DNA from: an uncultured Chitinophaga sp.
Lineage (GTDB): Bacteria > Bacteroidota > Bacteroidia > Chitinophagales > Chitinophagaceae
Length of the DNA: 64,000 bases
Reading direction: 5' to 3'
Assembly (NCBI RefSeq): GCF_946479755.1
Contig: NZ_CAMLHC010000022.1
Coordinates: forward strand, 1 to 64,000
The notes under the pieces were generated by a model. It worked only from the letters and a program-made list of their open reading frames with translations. It did not search any database and had not been told where the DNA came from. The position numbers and the translations under genes were made by a program. This document shows, piece after piece, positions 53,058 to 62,300 of this stretch (the stretch's first letter is position 1; each line of letters opens with the position of its first letter).

Positions 53058-55385
53058 ATGGCAAGAAAACTGAATAAGCAGGATGCGTTGGACTATCATG
53101 CAAAGGGAAGGCCGGGCAAGATCGAAGTAATACCTACGAAAGATACTAAAACACAATGGGACCTCTCCCTGGCCTATTCTCCGGGCGTTGCCGAACCTTG
53201 CAAGGAGATTCACAGAGATGTAGAAAATGTTTATAAATATACCGCAAAAGGAAACCTGGTAGGAGTGATCAGCAATGGTACCGCCGTACTGGGACTGGGC
53301 GACATCGGTCCTGAAGCCGGCAAACCCGTGATGGAAGGAAAAGCGGTGCTGTTCAAGATATTTGCCGATATCGATGTATTTGATATTGAACTGAATACCA
53401 AAGATCCGGATAGTTTTGTAGCAGCGGTAAAAGCGCTGGAACCTACTTTCGGCGGCATTAACCTCGAAGATATCAAAAGCCCTGAGTGCTTTGAAATCGA
53501 AGACAGGCTGCGTAAAGAGCTGAAAATACCGGTGATGCACGACGACCAGCACGGTACCGCTATCATCTCCGCTGCTGCGTTGCTCAATGCGCTGGACCTG
53601 GTAAAGAAAAAAGTTGACAAAGTAAAAATAGTGGTGAATGGCGCAGGAGCCGCTGCCATGGCTTGCGTAAGGCTGTATGTGGCACTGGGCGCCAAACCGG
53701 AAAACTTCATCCTGTTCGACAAGGACGGCGTGCTGAACAAGTCCCGCACCGACCTTACCGAAAGGCACATGCAGTTTGCCACCACTTCCAAAATAAGCAC
53801 GCTGACAGAAGCCATGAAAGGTGCTGACGTTTTCCTCGGTCTTTCCGTAGGCAACGTGGTAACCCCGGAAATGGTGAAGAGCATGGCTAAAAACCCGATC
53901 GTGTTCGCCATGGCCAACCCCGATCCGGAAATCGCCTACGATACAGCCATTGCCTCCAGACCGGATATCATCATGGCTACCGGCCGCTCCGATTATCCTA
54001 ACCAGGTAAACAACGTACTCGGATTCCCTTACATCTTCCGTGGTGCACTGGACGTAAGGGCCACCCAGATCAACGAAGCCATGAAACTGGCTGCTGTACG
54101 GGCTCTCGCCGAACTGGCCAAATCCCCCGTGCCGGATATCGTGAACCTGGCCTACAATGAAAGAAACATCGTTTTCGGACCTAAATATATTATTCCTAAA
54201 CCGCTGGACCCCCGCCTGTTAAGCACCGTAGCCCCCGCAGTAGCAAAGGCCGCTATGGAAAGCGGTGTGGCGCACAACGCTATCACTGACTGGGAAGCTT
54301 ACAAGCAGGAGCTCAACAACCGCCTGGGCCTGGATAACCAGCTGTTCAGGGTCATCGGTACCAAAGCCCGCCGCGACCCGCGTAAGGTCGTATTCGCGGA
54401 AGCCGACAACGTAAAAATCCTCAAAGCCGCGCAGGTGGTAAACGACGAAGGCATCGCCTTCCCGATCCTGTTAGGTAACGAAAGCCGCATCCGCCAGATC
54501 ATGCTCGAAAACTCCATCGAAATTGACGACGTGGTGATCATCGACCCGAAAAGCGATGAAATGCAGGCAAAACGTCATCAGTTTGGTGATCTCTTCTTCG
54601 AAAAACGCAAACGTAAAGGCTTTAACCTCTACGAAGCCCGCAAAATCATGCGCGAACGTAACTACTTCGGCTGCATGATGGTGGAAACCGGAGAGGCGGA
54701 CGCCCTGATTTCCGGCCTTACCCGTAAATATCCCGACACCATCCGTCCGGCCCTGCAGGTGATTGGTATGGAAGACGGCGTGAAACGCGTGGCAGGTATG
54801 TATATCATCAACACCAAACGCGGACCGCTGTTCCTCGCCGATACCACCGTAAACTTCAACCCTACTGCGGAAGAACTGGCAGACATCACCCTGATGGTAG
54901 CGAAGGAAGTGAAACACTTCAACATTACGCCCCGCATCGCTATGCTGTCTTACTCCAACTTCGGCTCCAGCCAGACGCCGGAAGCCCAGCTGGTAGCCAA
55001 AGCACGCGAAATCGTGAAACAACGCGATCCCCAGCTGGTAGTAGATGGTGAAATACAGGCGGCAATGGCCTTCAACAAAGAGATCCTGAAAGACAACTAT
55101 CCGTTCACCGAACTGATGAACGAGGAAGTGAATACCCTCATCTTCCCGAACCTCACTGCCGGTAACGTAGCGTATAACCTGCTGCAGGAAGTAGCCGGCT
55201 TCGATGCCATCGGCCCGGTACTGCTGGGTATGAAAAAACCGGTGCACATCCTGCAACTGGGCAGCACCGTTAGGCAGATCGTGAACATGGTGAACATCGC
55301 CGTGGTAGACGCGCAGGAAAAATGCCGCAAAGTAGCGGAGTGCAGAGAGGAAAAAGCCAAAGCAGAGAAGAAAAAGAAAAAATAA
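53058..55385 (+). CDS. maeB: NADP-dependent malic enzyme with C-terminal phosphotransacetylase-like domain
   Basis: A 775-residue enzyme. Residues about 1-425 are malic enzyme: YSPGVAEPCKEI, TNGTAVLGLGDIGPEAGKPVMEGKAVLFK-type active-site segment, 'VMHDDQHGTAIISAAALLNAL' (metal and substrate Asp/Asp), VVNGAGAAAMAC (NADP Rossmann loop) and FAMANPDPEI. Residues about 430-760 resemble phosphate acetyltransferase (VFAEADNVKILKAAQ; GLTRKYPDTIRPALQVIG) but act as a regulatory, acetyl-CoA-sensing domain in known MaeB proteins. It decarboxylates malate to pyruvate, giving NADPH. The gene is monocistronic. Confidence 0.93.
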   Translation: MARKLNKQDALDYHAKGRPGKIEVIPTKDTKTQWDLSLAYSPGVAEPCKEIHRDVENVYKYTAKGNLVGVISNGTAVLGLGDIGPEAGKPVMEGKAVLFKIFADIDVFDIELNTKDPDSFVAAVKALEPTFGGINLEDIKSPECFEIEDRLRKELKIPVMHDDQHGTAIISAAALLNALDLVKKKVDKVKIVVNGAGAAAMACVRLYVALGAKPENFILFDKDGVLNKSRTDLTERHMQFATTSKISTLTEAMKGADVFLGLSVGNVVTPEMVKSMAKNPIVFAMANPDPEIAYDTAIASRPDIIMATGRSDYPNQVNNVLGFPYIFRGALDVRATQINEAMKLAAVRALAELAKSPVPDIVNLAYNERNIVFGPKYIIPKPLDPRLLSTVAPAVAKAAMESGVAHNAITDWEAYKQELNNRLGLDNQLFRVIGTKARRDPRKVVFAEADNVKILKAAQVVNDEGIAFPILLGNESRIRQIMLENSIEIDDVVIIDPKSDEMQAKRHQFGDLFFEKRKRKGFNLYEARKIMRERNYFGCMMVETGEADALISGLTRKYPDTIRPALQVIGMEDGVKRVAGMYIINTKRGPLFLADTTVNFNPTAEELADITLMVAKEVKHFNITPRIAMLSYSNFGSSQTPEAQLVAKAREIVKQRDPQLVVDGEIQAAMAFNKEILKDNYPFTELMNEEVNTLIFPNLTAGNVAYNLLQEVAGFDAIGPVLLGMKKPVHILQLGSTVRQIVNMVNIAVVDAQEKCRKVAECREEKAKAEKKKKK

Positions 55386-55401
55386 GATAACGTAACAGCA
55401 T

Positions 55402-55456
55402 AGGAGCGGAGGCCACCAGACATTACCTGTCTGACGGTCTCCGCTCCTTGCGTTTA
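55402..55456 (+). terminator. Long two-tier hairpin after maeB
   Basis: The outer 13-bp stem (AGGAGCGGAGGCC / GGTCTCCGCTCCT, one wobble) encloses an inner 6-bp stem (CAGACA / TGTCTG). Only weak T content follows. Confidence 0.65.
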
Positions 55457-55494
55457 TTATACCCCCGCTGCATCTAAGCTTGGCCGGATTTGAT

Positions 55495-55502
55495 TAAATT
55501 TG
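55495..55502 (+). promoter_or_regulatory. -7 promoter box directly before the kinase-like gene
   Basis: TAAATTTG fits TAnnTTTG and ends 4 bases before the ATG at 55507, implying a leaderless message. Confidence 0.5.
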
Positions 55503-55506
55503 TTTC

Positions 55507-56538
55507 ATGCAGACAATCTCCAAAAAGAAGATATTTTTTCCGATCAACGAGGCTTTCCGTAACTACCTTAAATTGTATGAGCGGGAGGTGAAGCTGCCCC
55601 TGACTTACCAGGAACTGCGCTATTATGAGCACTCCATTTCCGTATATGACAAGGACGGTAAGGATACGCTCTGGGAGACCGTGTTTTATCCGCAGAGCAC
55701 CATGAGCACCATTCATGCCGGCTTGAAACGGATTTACTCCATCCTGAAAGCCGGTGGTGACCAGACCGCGGAAGAGCACCTGCATATAGAACGGATCGAC
55801 TATTGCACCTTCGGCAACTCCCATCCTTTCCGTATTAAAATCGTCAATAACTACAACGAGGTATATGACTATTTCTACATCAAGGTAGCTGATGCGTCCC
55901 GCATCTACGGCCTCGAGCTGGAACACATCCTGTCACCCTACTGGATGAACTTCCTGATTGATGGTAACACCCTGGTGGAAGAGCATATTGCCGGCGTGCC
56001 CGGAGATCAGTTTATCCTGCATTATCTCGACAGGCTGGATTTTAACCCTAAACGTATCGCCAAAGAATTCGTTAAGTTCAACGAGCGATGTTTTGTGCGG
56101 CTGCTGGGCGATATGCGCTCCTATAACTTCATCATCGACATCACCCCGGATTTTGATGATGTGCAGTTCCGTATCCGCGCCATTGACTTTGACCAGCAGT
56201 TTTACGAAGGCCGCCGCACCCTGTATATGCCGCAGTTCTTTAAGGAGAACCGCGTATTTGTGGAACTGGCCATGAAACACCTCAATGCTGAAGTAGTAAA
56301 GCAGTACCAGCAGGAGGAGCGTGCGCTGATAGCGCGCCGGCTTAAGGTACAGCGGCACCGTATCAAAGACCTGCGGGATGTAATTATGACCGACAAGGTG
56401 TCTTTCCCGGAGAAAGTACAGCAGCTGGGAGACGAGTTGGCGGAGTACTATCACGATGCCGTTTTTTCGCGTTGTAAAACCATGGGTGAAATTATCGAGC
56501 GCAGTTTGAAACGCTTGCTGGTAAGCAGTTTGCGTTAA
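55507..56538 (+). CDS. Unknown protein with possible kinase-like fold (343 aa)
   Basis: A 343-residue soluble protein with no signal peptide. I recognise no named family, but the order of motifs resembles a small protein or antibiotic kinase: YIKVAD (Lys126, like the beta3 lysine), a helix with YGLELEHI (Glu137/139), a hinge-like LVEEHIAGVPG (157-165), a catalytic-loop-like LLGDMRSYNFIID with Asp202 and Asn207 five apart as in kinases, and AIDFDQ (Asp227) in the place of the metal-binding DFG/IDF. The C-terminal third is a charged helical region. This reading is inference from motif order. The MlaE-like gene starts 62 bases downstream on the same strand. Confidence 0.7.
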   Translation: MQTISKKKIFFPINEAFRNYLKLYEREVKLPLTYQELRYYEHSISVYDKDGKDTLWETVFYPQSTMSTIHAGLKRIYSILKAGGDQTAEEHLHIERIDYCTFGNSHPFRIKIVNNYNEVYDYFYIKVADASRIYGLELEHILSPYWMNFLIDGNTLVEEHIAGVPGDQFILHYLDRLDFNPKRIAKEFVKFNERCFVRLLGDMRSYNFIIDITPDFDDVQFRIRAIDFDQQFYEGRRTLYMPQFFKENRVFVELAMKHLNAEVVKQYQQEERALIARRLKVQRHRIKDLRDVIMTDKVSFPEKVQQLGDELAEYYHDAVFSRCKTMGEIIERSLKRLLVSSLR

Positions 56539-56585
56539 CCATACCATAAAATCTTAAATTCGGGTCGGATTGGCAAAATCCTTCA

Positions 56586-56593
56586 TATCTTTG
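56586..56593 (+). promoter_or_regulatory. -7 promoter box directly before mlaE
   Basis: TATCTTTG fits TAnnTTTG and ends 7 bases before the mlaE ATG. Confidence 0.5.
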
Positions 56594-56600
56594 ACCAGCT

Positions 56601-57344
56601 ATGGAATTCAGATTCTTTTATCACTTTGGAAATTTTCTGCTGATGCTGAAGGGCATGTTTTCCCGTCCGGAAAACATGAAGATGTACTGGAAGCAATTTA
56701 TGCAGCAGTGCGTAGATATTGGCGTAGGGTCGTTTGGGATAGTATTTATTATTTCCCTGTTCATGGGAGGGGTTACCACCCTGCAAACCGCTTACCAGCT
56801 GGTGAGCCCTATTATTCCCAAGAGCACCATCGCGCAGGTGGTGCGGGACACCATCATCCTGGAATTTGCGCCTACCCTTACCAGCATCGTACTGGCCGGG
56901 GTGATAGGCTCTAAAATAGCCTCTGAGCTGGGCAACATGCGTATCTCCGAACAGATAGACGCCCTGGAAATTATGGGTATCAACACCAAGGGATACCTCA
57001 TCTTACCTAAGATCCTGGCGGCCACGCTGATGATCCCTTTGCTGGTAGCCATTGCCGGTTTCCTCGGTATCTGGGGCGGCAAGGAAGCGGGCGTGCTGTC
57101 CGGCGTGCTCTCCAGCGAACAGTTTATGATGGGACTGCGGCAGGAGTTTAAGGCGTACAACGTATTTTTTGCCATGGCCAAATCCTATACGTTCGGGTTT
57201 ATCATCGCCAGCGTGTCGGCCTATTACGGCTATAACGTACAGGGCGGCGCCCTCGAGATCGGTAAAGCCAGCACCACGTCGGTAGTGGTGAGCTGCGTAC
57301 TGATATTATTTATGGACTACGCATTAACGGCTATATTACTGTAA
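56601..57344 (+). CDS. mlaE: MlaE-family ABC transporter permease
   Basis: A 247-residue inner-membrane permease with about five hydrophobic helices. Family blocks: GSFGIVFIISLFMGGVTTLQTAYQL, LEFAPTLTSIVLAGVIGSKIASELGNMRISEQIDALEIMGIN (the MlaE/YrbE signature), LILPKILAATLMIPLLVAIA and 'YGYNVQGGALEIGKASTTSVVVSCVLILFMDY'. It should work with the ATPase encoded 2 bases downstream in phospholipid or other hydrophobic-substrate transport between the membranes. The MCE-domain partner (MlaD) is not adjacent. Confidence 0.94.
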   Translation: MEFRFFYHFGNFLLMLKGMFSRPENMKMYWKQFMQQCVDIGVGSFGIVFIISLFMGGVTTLQTAYQLVSPIIPKSTIAQVVRDTIILEFAPTLTSIVLAGVIGSKIASELGNMRISEQIDALEIMGINTKGYLILPKILAATLMIPLLVAIAGFLGIWGGKEAGVLSGVLSSEQFMMGLRQEFKAYNVFFAMAKSYTFGFIIASVSAYYGYNVQGGALEIGKASTTSVVVSCVLILFMDYALTAILL

Positions 57345-57346
57345 CC

Positions 57347-58171
57347 ATGATTGAACTGAAAGATATTACCAAAGGCTTTGGAGATAAGGAGATACTGAAA
57401 GGCGTTTCGGCCGTTATGGAGTCTGGTAAGGTAAACCTCATCATCGGCGCCAGCGGTAGCGGTAAAACCGTGATGATGAAGTGTATTGTGGGACTGATGG
57501 AGGTCGACTCCGGTTCCATTCTGTATGATAACCAGGATTTTACGGCCATGGACCACCGGGCCAAAAAAGAAGTCCGCCAGCAGATCGGTATGCTGTTCCA
57601 GGGTTCCGCCCTGTTTGACAGTATGACGGTAGAACAAAATGTGATGTTCCCGCTGGAGATGTTCAGCAAAGACTCTTTAAGAGAGCGGAAGAAGCGGGTG
57701 GACGAGTGCCTGGAGAGAGTGCAGCTGAAAGATGCCGCCAAAAAATTCCCTGCTGAAATCAGCGGTGGAATGAAAAAAAGGGTAGGGATTGCCCGTGCCA
57801 TCGTACTGAATCCCAAATACCTGTTCTGCGACGAACCCAACTCCGGCCTGGACCCCCAGACTTCCCTGCTGATAGACCAGCTGATCAAGGAGCTGACCCA
57901 GGAATACAATATCACCACTGTTATCAATACCCACGATATGAACACCGTAATGGAAAGCGGCGACCATATTGTATATATGTACCAGGGACAGAAGCAGTGG
58001 GAAGGCAGCAATAAAGAGATCGTCTTCAGTAAAGACCAGAAGCTCAACGACTTCATCTTCGCCTCTGAGTTCCTCCGGGATGCCAAAGAAATGCGCCAGC
58101 TGGACATGTTCAAGGACAGCAAATGGAAAGATCAGCTGGAAGAACAGCTGAAGCGCGACGGCAAAAAGTAA
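57347..58171 (+). CDS. mlaF: MlaF-type ABC transporter ATP-binding protein
   Basis: A 274-residue ABC ATPase partner of the MlaE-like permease. Walker A GASGSGKTV (about 35), Q-loop GMLFQGSALFDSMTV, signature ISGGMKKRVGIA, Walker B YLFCDEPNSGLDP and H-loop NTHDMNTV are complete. FQGSALFDSMTVEQNV and 'ISGGMKKRVGIARAI' are typical of the Mla/Ttg2 group. The last about 35 residues are charged and helical. It starts 2 bases after mlaE. No MCE-domain gene follows: the next gene is sucD after 120 bases with its own promoter. Confidence 0.94.
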   Translation: MIELKDITKGFGDKEILKGVSAVMESGKVNLIIGASGSGKTVMMKCIVGLMEVDSGSILYDNQDFTAMDHRAKKEVRQQIGMLFQGSALFDSMTVEQNVMFPLEMFSKDSLRERKKRVDECLERVQLKDAAKKFPAEISGGMKKRVGIARAIVLNPKYLFCDEPNSGLDPQTSLLIDQLIKELTQEYNITTVINTHDMNTVMESGDHIVYMYQGQKQWEGSNKEIVFSKDQKLNDFIFASEFLRDAKEMRQLDMFKDSKWKDQLEEQLKRDGKK

Positions 58172-58210
58172 TTTCCCTGCGAATTGGTAGCTTTATCTTA
58201 AAGGCCATAA

Positions 58211-58242
58211 ATTGCAGAATTATGGAAATCGGCTTATTTTTG
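58211..58242 (+). promoter_or_regulatory. Promoter of sucD
   Basis: TTG at 58212-58214 (-33) and TATTTTTG at 58235-58242 (-7) are 20 bases apart, the best-spaced Bacteroidota promoter I see in the window. It predicts a leader of about 45 bases before the ATG at 58294. Confidence 0.6.
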
Positions 58243-58293
58243 CCGCACCTATAGAAGAAACATATAACATAATAAACCAATAAAACAAGCGCG

Positions 58294-59181
58294 ATGAGTG
58301 TTTTAGTTAATAAGGATAGCAAAGTGATCGTGCAGGGATTTACCGGTACTGAAGGTACTTTCCATGCTACACAGATGATCGAATACGGTACCCAGGTTGT
58401 AGGCGGTGTTACCCCCGGTAAAGGCGGTACTTCCCACCTGGAGCGCCCGGTGTTCAACACCGTGGCTGACGCGGTAAAAGCTACCGGCGCCAATGTATCT
58501 ATCATTTTTGTACCGCCGGCATTTGCCGCAGACGCGATCATGGAAGCTGCCGAAGCTGGTATTGCCCTGGTAGTATGTATTACGGAAGGTATCCCTGTTC
58601 AGGACATGATCAAGGCGAAAAACTTCCTGCAAGGTTCCAATACCCGCCTCATCGGGCCTAACTGCCCCGGTGTTATCACCGCTGAAGAAGCTAAAGTGGG
58701 TATCATGCCCGGCTTCATCTTCAAAAAAGGTAAAATCGGTATCGTATCCAAATCCGGTACCCTGACCTACGAAGCTGCTGATCAGGTAGTTAAAGCCGGT
58801 CTGGGTGTTTCTACCGCTATCGGCATCGGTGGCGACCCGATCATCGGTACCCCCACCAAAGAAGCCGTGGAACTGCTGATGAACGACCCTGAAACCGAAG
58901 GTATCATCATGATCGGTGAAATCGGTGGTAGCATGGAAGCTGACGCTGCCCGCTGGATCAAAGAATACGGCACCAAACCAGTAGTAGGCTTCATCGCCGG
59001 CCAGACAGCGCCTCCGGGCCGCCGTATGGGCCACGCCGGTGCTATCATCGGTGGTGCGGAAGATACTGCTGCCGCTAAAATGAAAATCATGGCAGAATGC
59101 GGCGTTACCGTAGTGGAAAGCCCTGCCAACATCGGTAAAACGATGGCTGAAGTGCTGAGCAAAAAGGCTGCACTGGCTTAA
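58294..59181 (+). CDS. sucD: Succinate-CoA ligase, alpha subunit
   Basis: A 295-residue subunit of the TCA-cycle enzyme that converts succinyl-CoA to succinate with ATP or GTP formation. The CoA-binding N-terminus is [23 protein letters not shown], followed by GGVTPGKGG and [17 protein letters not shown] blocks, [10 protein letters not shown], and the C-terminal ligase domain with the phosphorylated histidine His247 in [12 protein letters not shown]. All key residues are present. The beta subunit gene sucC is not adjacent, and the gene stands between its own promoter and terminator. Confidence 0.97.
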   Translation: MSVLVNKDSKVIVQGFTGTEGTFHATQMIEYGTQVVGGVTPGKGGTSHLERPVFNTVADAVKATGANVSIIFVPPAFAADAIMEAAEAGIALVVCITEGIPVQDMIKAKNFLQGSNTRLIGPNCPGVITAEEAKVGIMPGFIFKKGKIGIVSKSGTLTYEAADQVVKAGLGVSTAIGIGGDPIIGTPTKEAVELLMNDPETEGIIMIGEIGGSMEADAARWIKEYGTKPVVGFIAGQTAPPGRRMGHAGAIIGGAEDTAAAKMKIMAECGVTVVESPANIGKTMAEVLSKKAALA

Positions 59182-59203
59182 TCGGTTTACCCACATATAT
59201 TTG

Positions 59204-59251
59204 AAAGGTGAAAAGTGAAGCGGGTCTCCCAGCACTTTTCACCTTTTTTTT
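59204..59251 (+). terminator. Intrinsic terminator after sucD
   Basis: A perfect 14-bp stem (AAAGGTGAAAAGTG / CACTTTTCACCTTT) with a 15-base loop merges into a run of eight T. Confidence 0.94.
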
Positions 59252-59326
59252 GACCCCCTTATGGAAACCTGTGTAATTCCTGCATCCTGTACAAAAAGAC
59301 TAACTTACCCGTAAATAGCGATATAT

Positions 59327-62300
59327 ATGCGTTTATGCCTCTCATTATTCATTGTTTTATTCTTAACCAACAGCGTGATGGCTCAGACCTATTATGACAA
59401 TTCCTGGAAGAAAGTGACTGCCCTCGACGACAAGAATCTGCCTAAATCCGCGCTGGGAGAAGTAGACCTGATCTATGCCCGGGCGGTGAAAGATAACCTG
59501 CCGGCCCAGCAGATCAAAGCGCTCATCTATCAGATGAAATATACTGACCAGCTGAGCGACAGCAGCATCCAGCAAAACCTGGAAAAACTCGATCAGAAGA
59601 TCGCCGCCGCCAAAGGCACCCCCCAGGCTATCCTGCAAAGCATCAAAGGCGAAGTGCTGCTGAGCTATCTCCGCAACAACCGGTACCGGCTCTACAACCG
59701 CACCGCCATTGTAGAAGAGAAACCAGGCCCGGATATTACTTCCTGGAGCCAGGACTACCTCCACCGTCAAATTACTGCCGCCTATCAGGCGTCACTCGCC
59801 GATAAAGCCACCCTGGAAAAAACACCCATCGGGGATTTTGACCCTATCCTGGTCAAAGGCACCGGCACCCGCCAGCTCCGCCCCGTACTGTTCGACCTGC
59901 TGGCCCACCGCGCACTGGACTACTTTAAATCCGGCGAAAACACCCTCACCAAACCGGTGAACCAGTTCGAACTCGACGATCCGGCGGCCTTCGCACCGGC
60001 TGCCACTTTTGCCCGGCACACCTTTACCGCTACCGACAAAGCATCGCTGCAATACCAGGCCATCCTGGTGCTGCAACAACTGACACGCCTGCACGAAAAC
60101 GATAAGGCTGCCCTGCTGGATATTGACCTCGAAAGGATCCAGTACATGCAGCAGATCTCTGTAGCGGAAGACAAAACCTCCCTGTACCGCAAAGCACTGG
60201 AGGAAATGACGGTTGCCTACAACAACGAAAAAGAAGTGACCGGCGTACTGGCCCTGCTGGCCAATACCTACATCGGCAACGCCCTGTACGGTAAGGCCGA
60301 CAGCACGGCCAACCTGAAAAAAGCCAGAGAAATATGTGAACAGGCCATACAGAAAGGCCCGGGCACACAGGGCGCAGCCGACTGCTCCAACCTGCTGGCC
60401 GAAATCAAGGCGCAAGCCCTTGAACTGGTGACAGAAAAGGTAAACGTACCCTCCCTGCCTTTCCGTACACTGGTGAAATACAAAAACACCGACAAGATAT
60501 ACCTGCGCGTACTGGCAGTAGATGAAGCCTTTGCCGCCGCCCTCCGGCTGGCACAGAATGATTACAGCGACCGCCAGAACAGGTACTGGAGACTGTTGCT
60601 GGACAAAAAACCGGTGAAAGCCTGGGAACAATCCCTGCCAGACCCGAAAGACTATAACCACCACGCTGCAGAAATAAAAATCGAAGCGCTCCCGCTCGGA
60701 CAGTACATTATCCTCGCCAGCGCCAAACCCGGTTTTGATCTGAAAGAAAACCCCATGGCACTGCAATTTGCCTGGGTATCCAATATCAGCTACCTGGAAA
60801 ATAATGCAAAATTCATCGCGCTGGACCGCAGCAGCGGTAAACCGCTGCCAGGCACCAAACTGACCGCCTTCAGCCAGGAATGGGCCGATGGAAAAGAGAA
60901 ATGGGTACAGCTGCAATCTACCGTTACCGATGCCAACGGCTCCGCTGAACTGAGTATAAACAGCGCCAGCAACCGCTCGGTGCGGCTCAAATGGGAGCGG
61001 CAGGGTGACGTGCTGTTCCTCGATGATCACAAATACATTTACCACTATAACGAAGGAGAACTCAAACCTAAACCACATATCTTCCTGTTCTCCGACAGAA
61101 GCATCTACCGCCCCGGTCAGACCCTTTATTTCAAAGGGATCGTGGTACAGCAGGAAGCCGGTAAGAGAACCAGCAACCTGGTCAAAGGCCTGAAAAGTAC
61201 CCTGATCTTAACGGATGCCAACAGCGAAAAGGTAGACACTATCGTGGTAACGTCTAACGAATACGGTGCATTCTCCGGTAAAATAGTGCTGCCGGAAGGC
61301 CGCCTCAATGGCAACTATTTCCTGCGGGATGCGAAAAGTTATGGTGTGCACACCTTCCGTGTGGAAGAATACAAACGCCCGAAATTCTATGCGGAATTTG
61401 ATACCATCAAGGGCACTTATCGTTTAGGGGAAACCGTTACCACCCAGGGTAAAGCCTTGGCCTACGCCGGTAACAACATCAACGGCGCCACCGTGAAATA
61501 CCGCGTGGAAAGAAGGACCCGCTTCCCGTACCCCTGGTTGTTCAGGGGCTATTTGCCGGCGGGCACCTCCCGTGAGATTGCCCATGGTGAAACCACGACC
61601 GATGAAAACGGACACTTTAAGGTAAGCTTCCCTGCATTGCCGGACAAGACCGTATCTCCTGACCAGAAACCCATCTTCACCTACATCGTATCGGCAGATG
61701 TAACGGACCTGAACGGTGAAACCCGCAGTGCCAGCCAGTCTGTAGCCGTTGGTTACCAGTCTATGGAAATTAACGTACAGGTGCCGGAACGCCTGGAAGC
61801 CGGCGCTCTGAAAGATGCACGCGTGTTTACCCGCAACCTGAACGGCGCCTTTGAACAGGCATCCGTGAAAGTAGCGGTACAGCCGCTGGAACCGAACAAG
61901 CGGCTGCTGCGCCCCCGCTACTGGGAACAGGCAGACCAGTTCGCGATCTCCGAAGCAGCTTATATCAAAGACTTCCCGCTGGACATCTACCATGATGAAG
62001 ACGAAAAAGACAAATGGCCCCGTAAACCGGCAGTATGGGAACAGCAGTTCACCAGCACCGCTACCGGCGAAGTAGCGATTGATAGCAAAAAACTGGCTCC
62101 GGGCTACTACGAACTGGTGGTAAGCGCTACCGATAAAAACGGGCAGCCTGTTGTGCAGAAAGCAGTCTTTGAACTGGTAGACCCACGCGCTAAAACGCTG
62201 GCCGCTCCCGACTACTTATGGAGCTATCAGCCGGAAGCGAAGACAGAGCCAGGCAAGAAAGCTGCCGTTATTTTAGGCTCTTCTGCCAAAGACCTGAACA

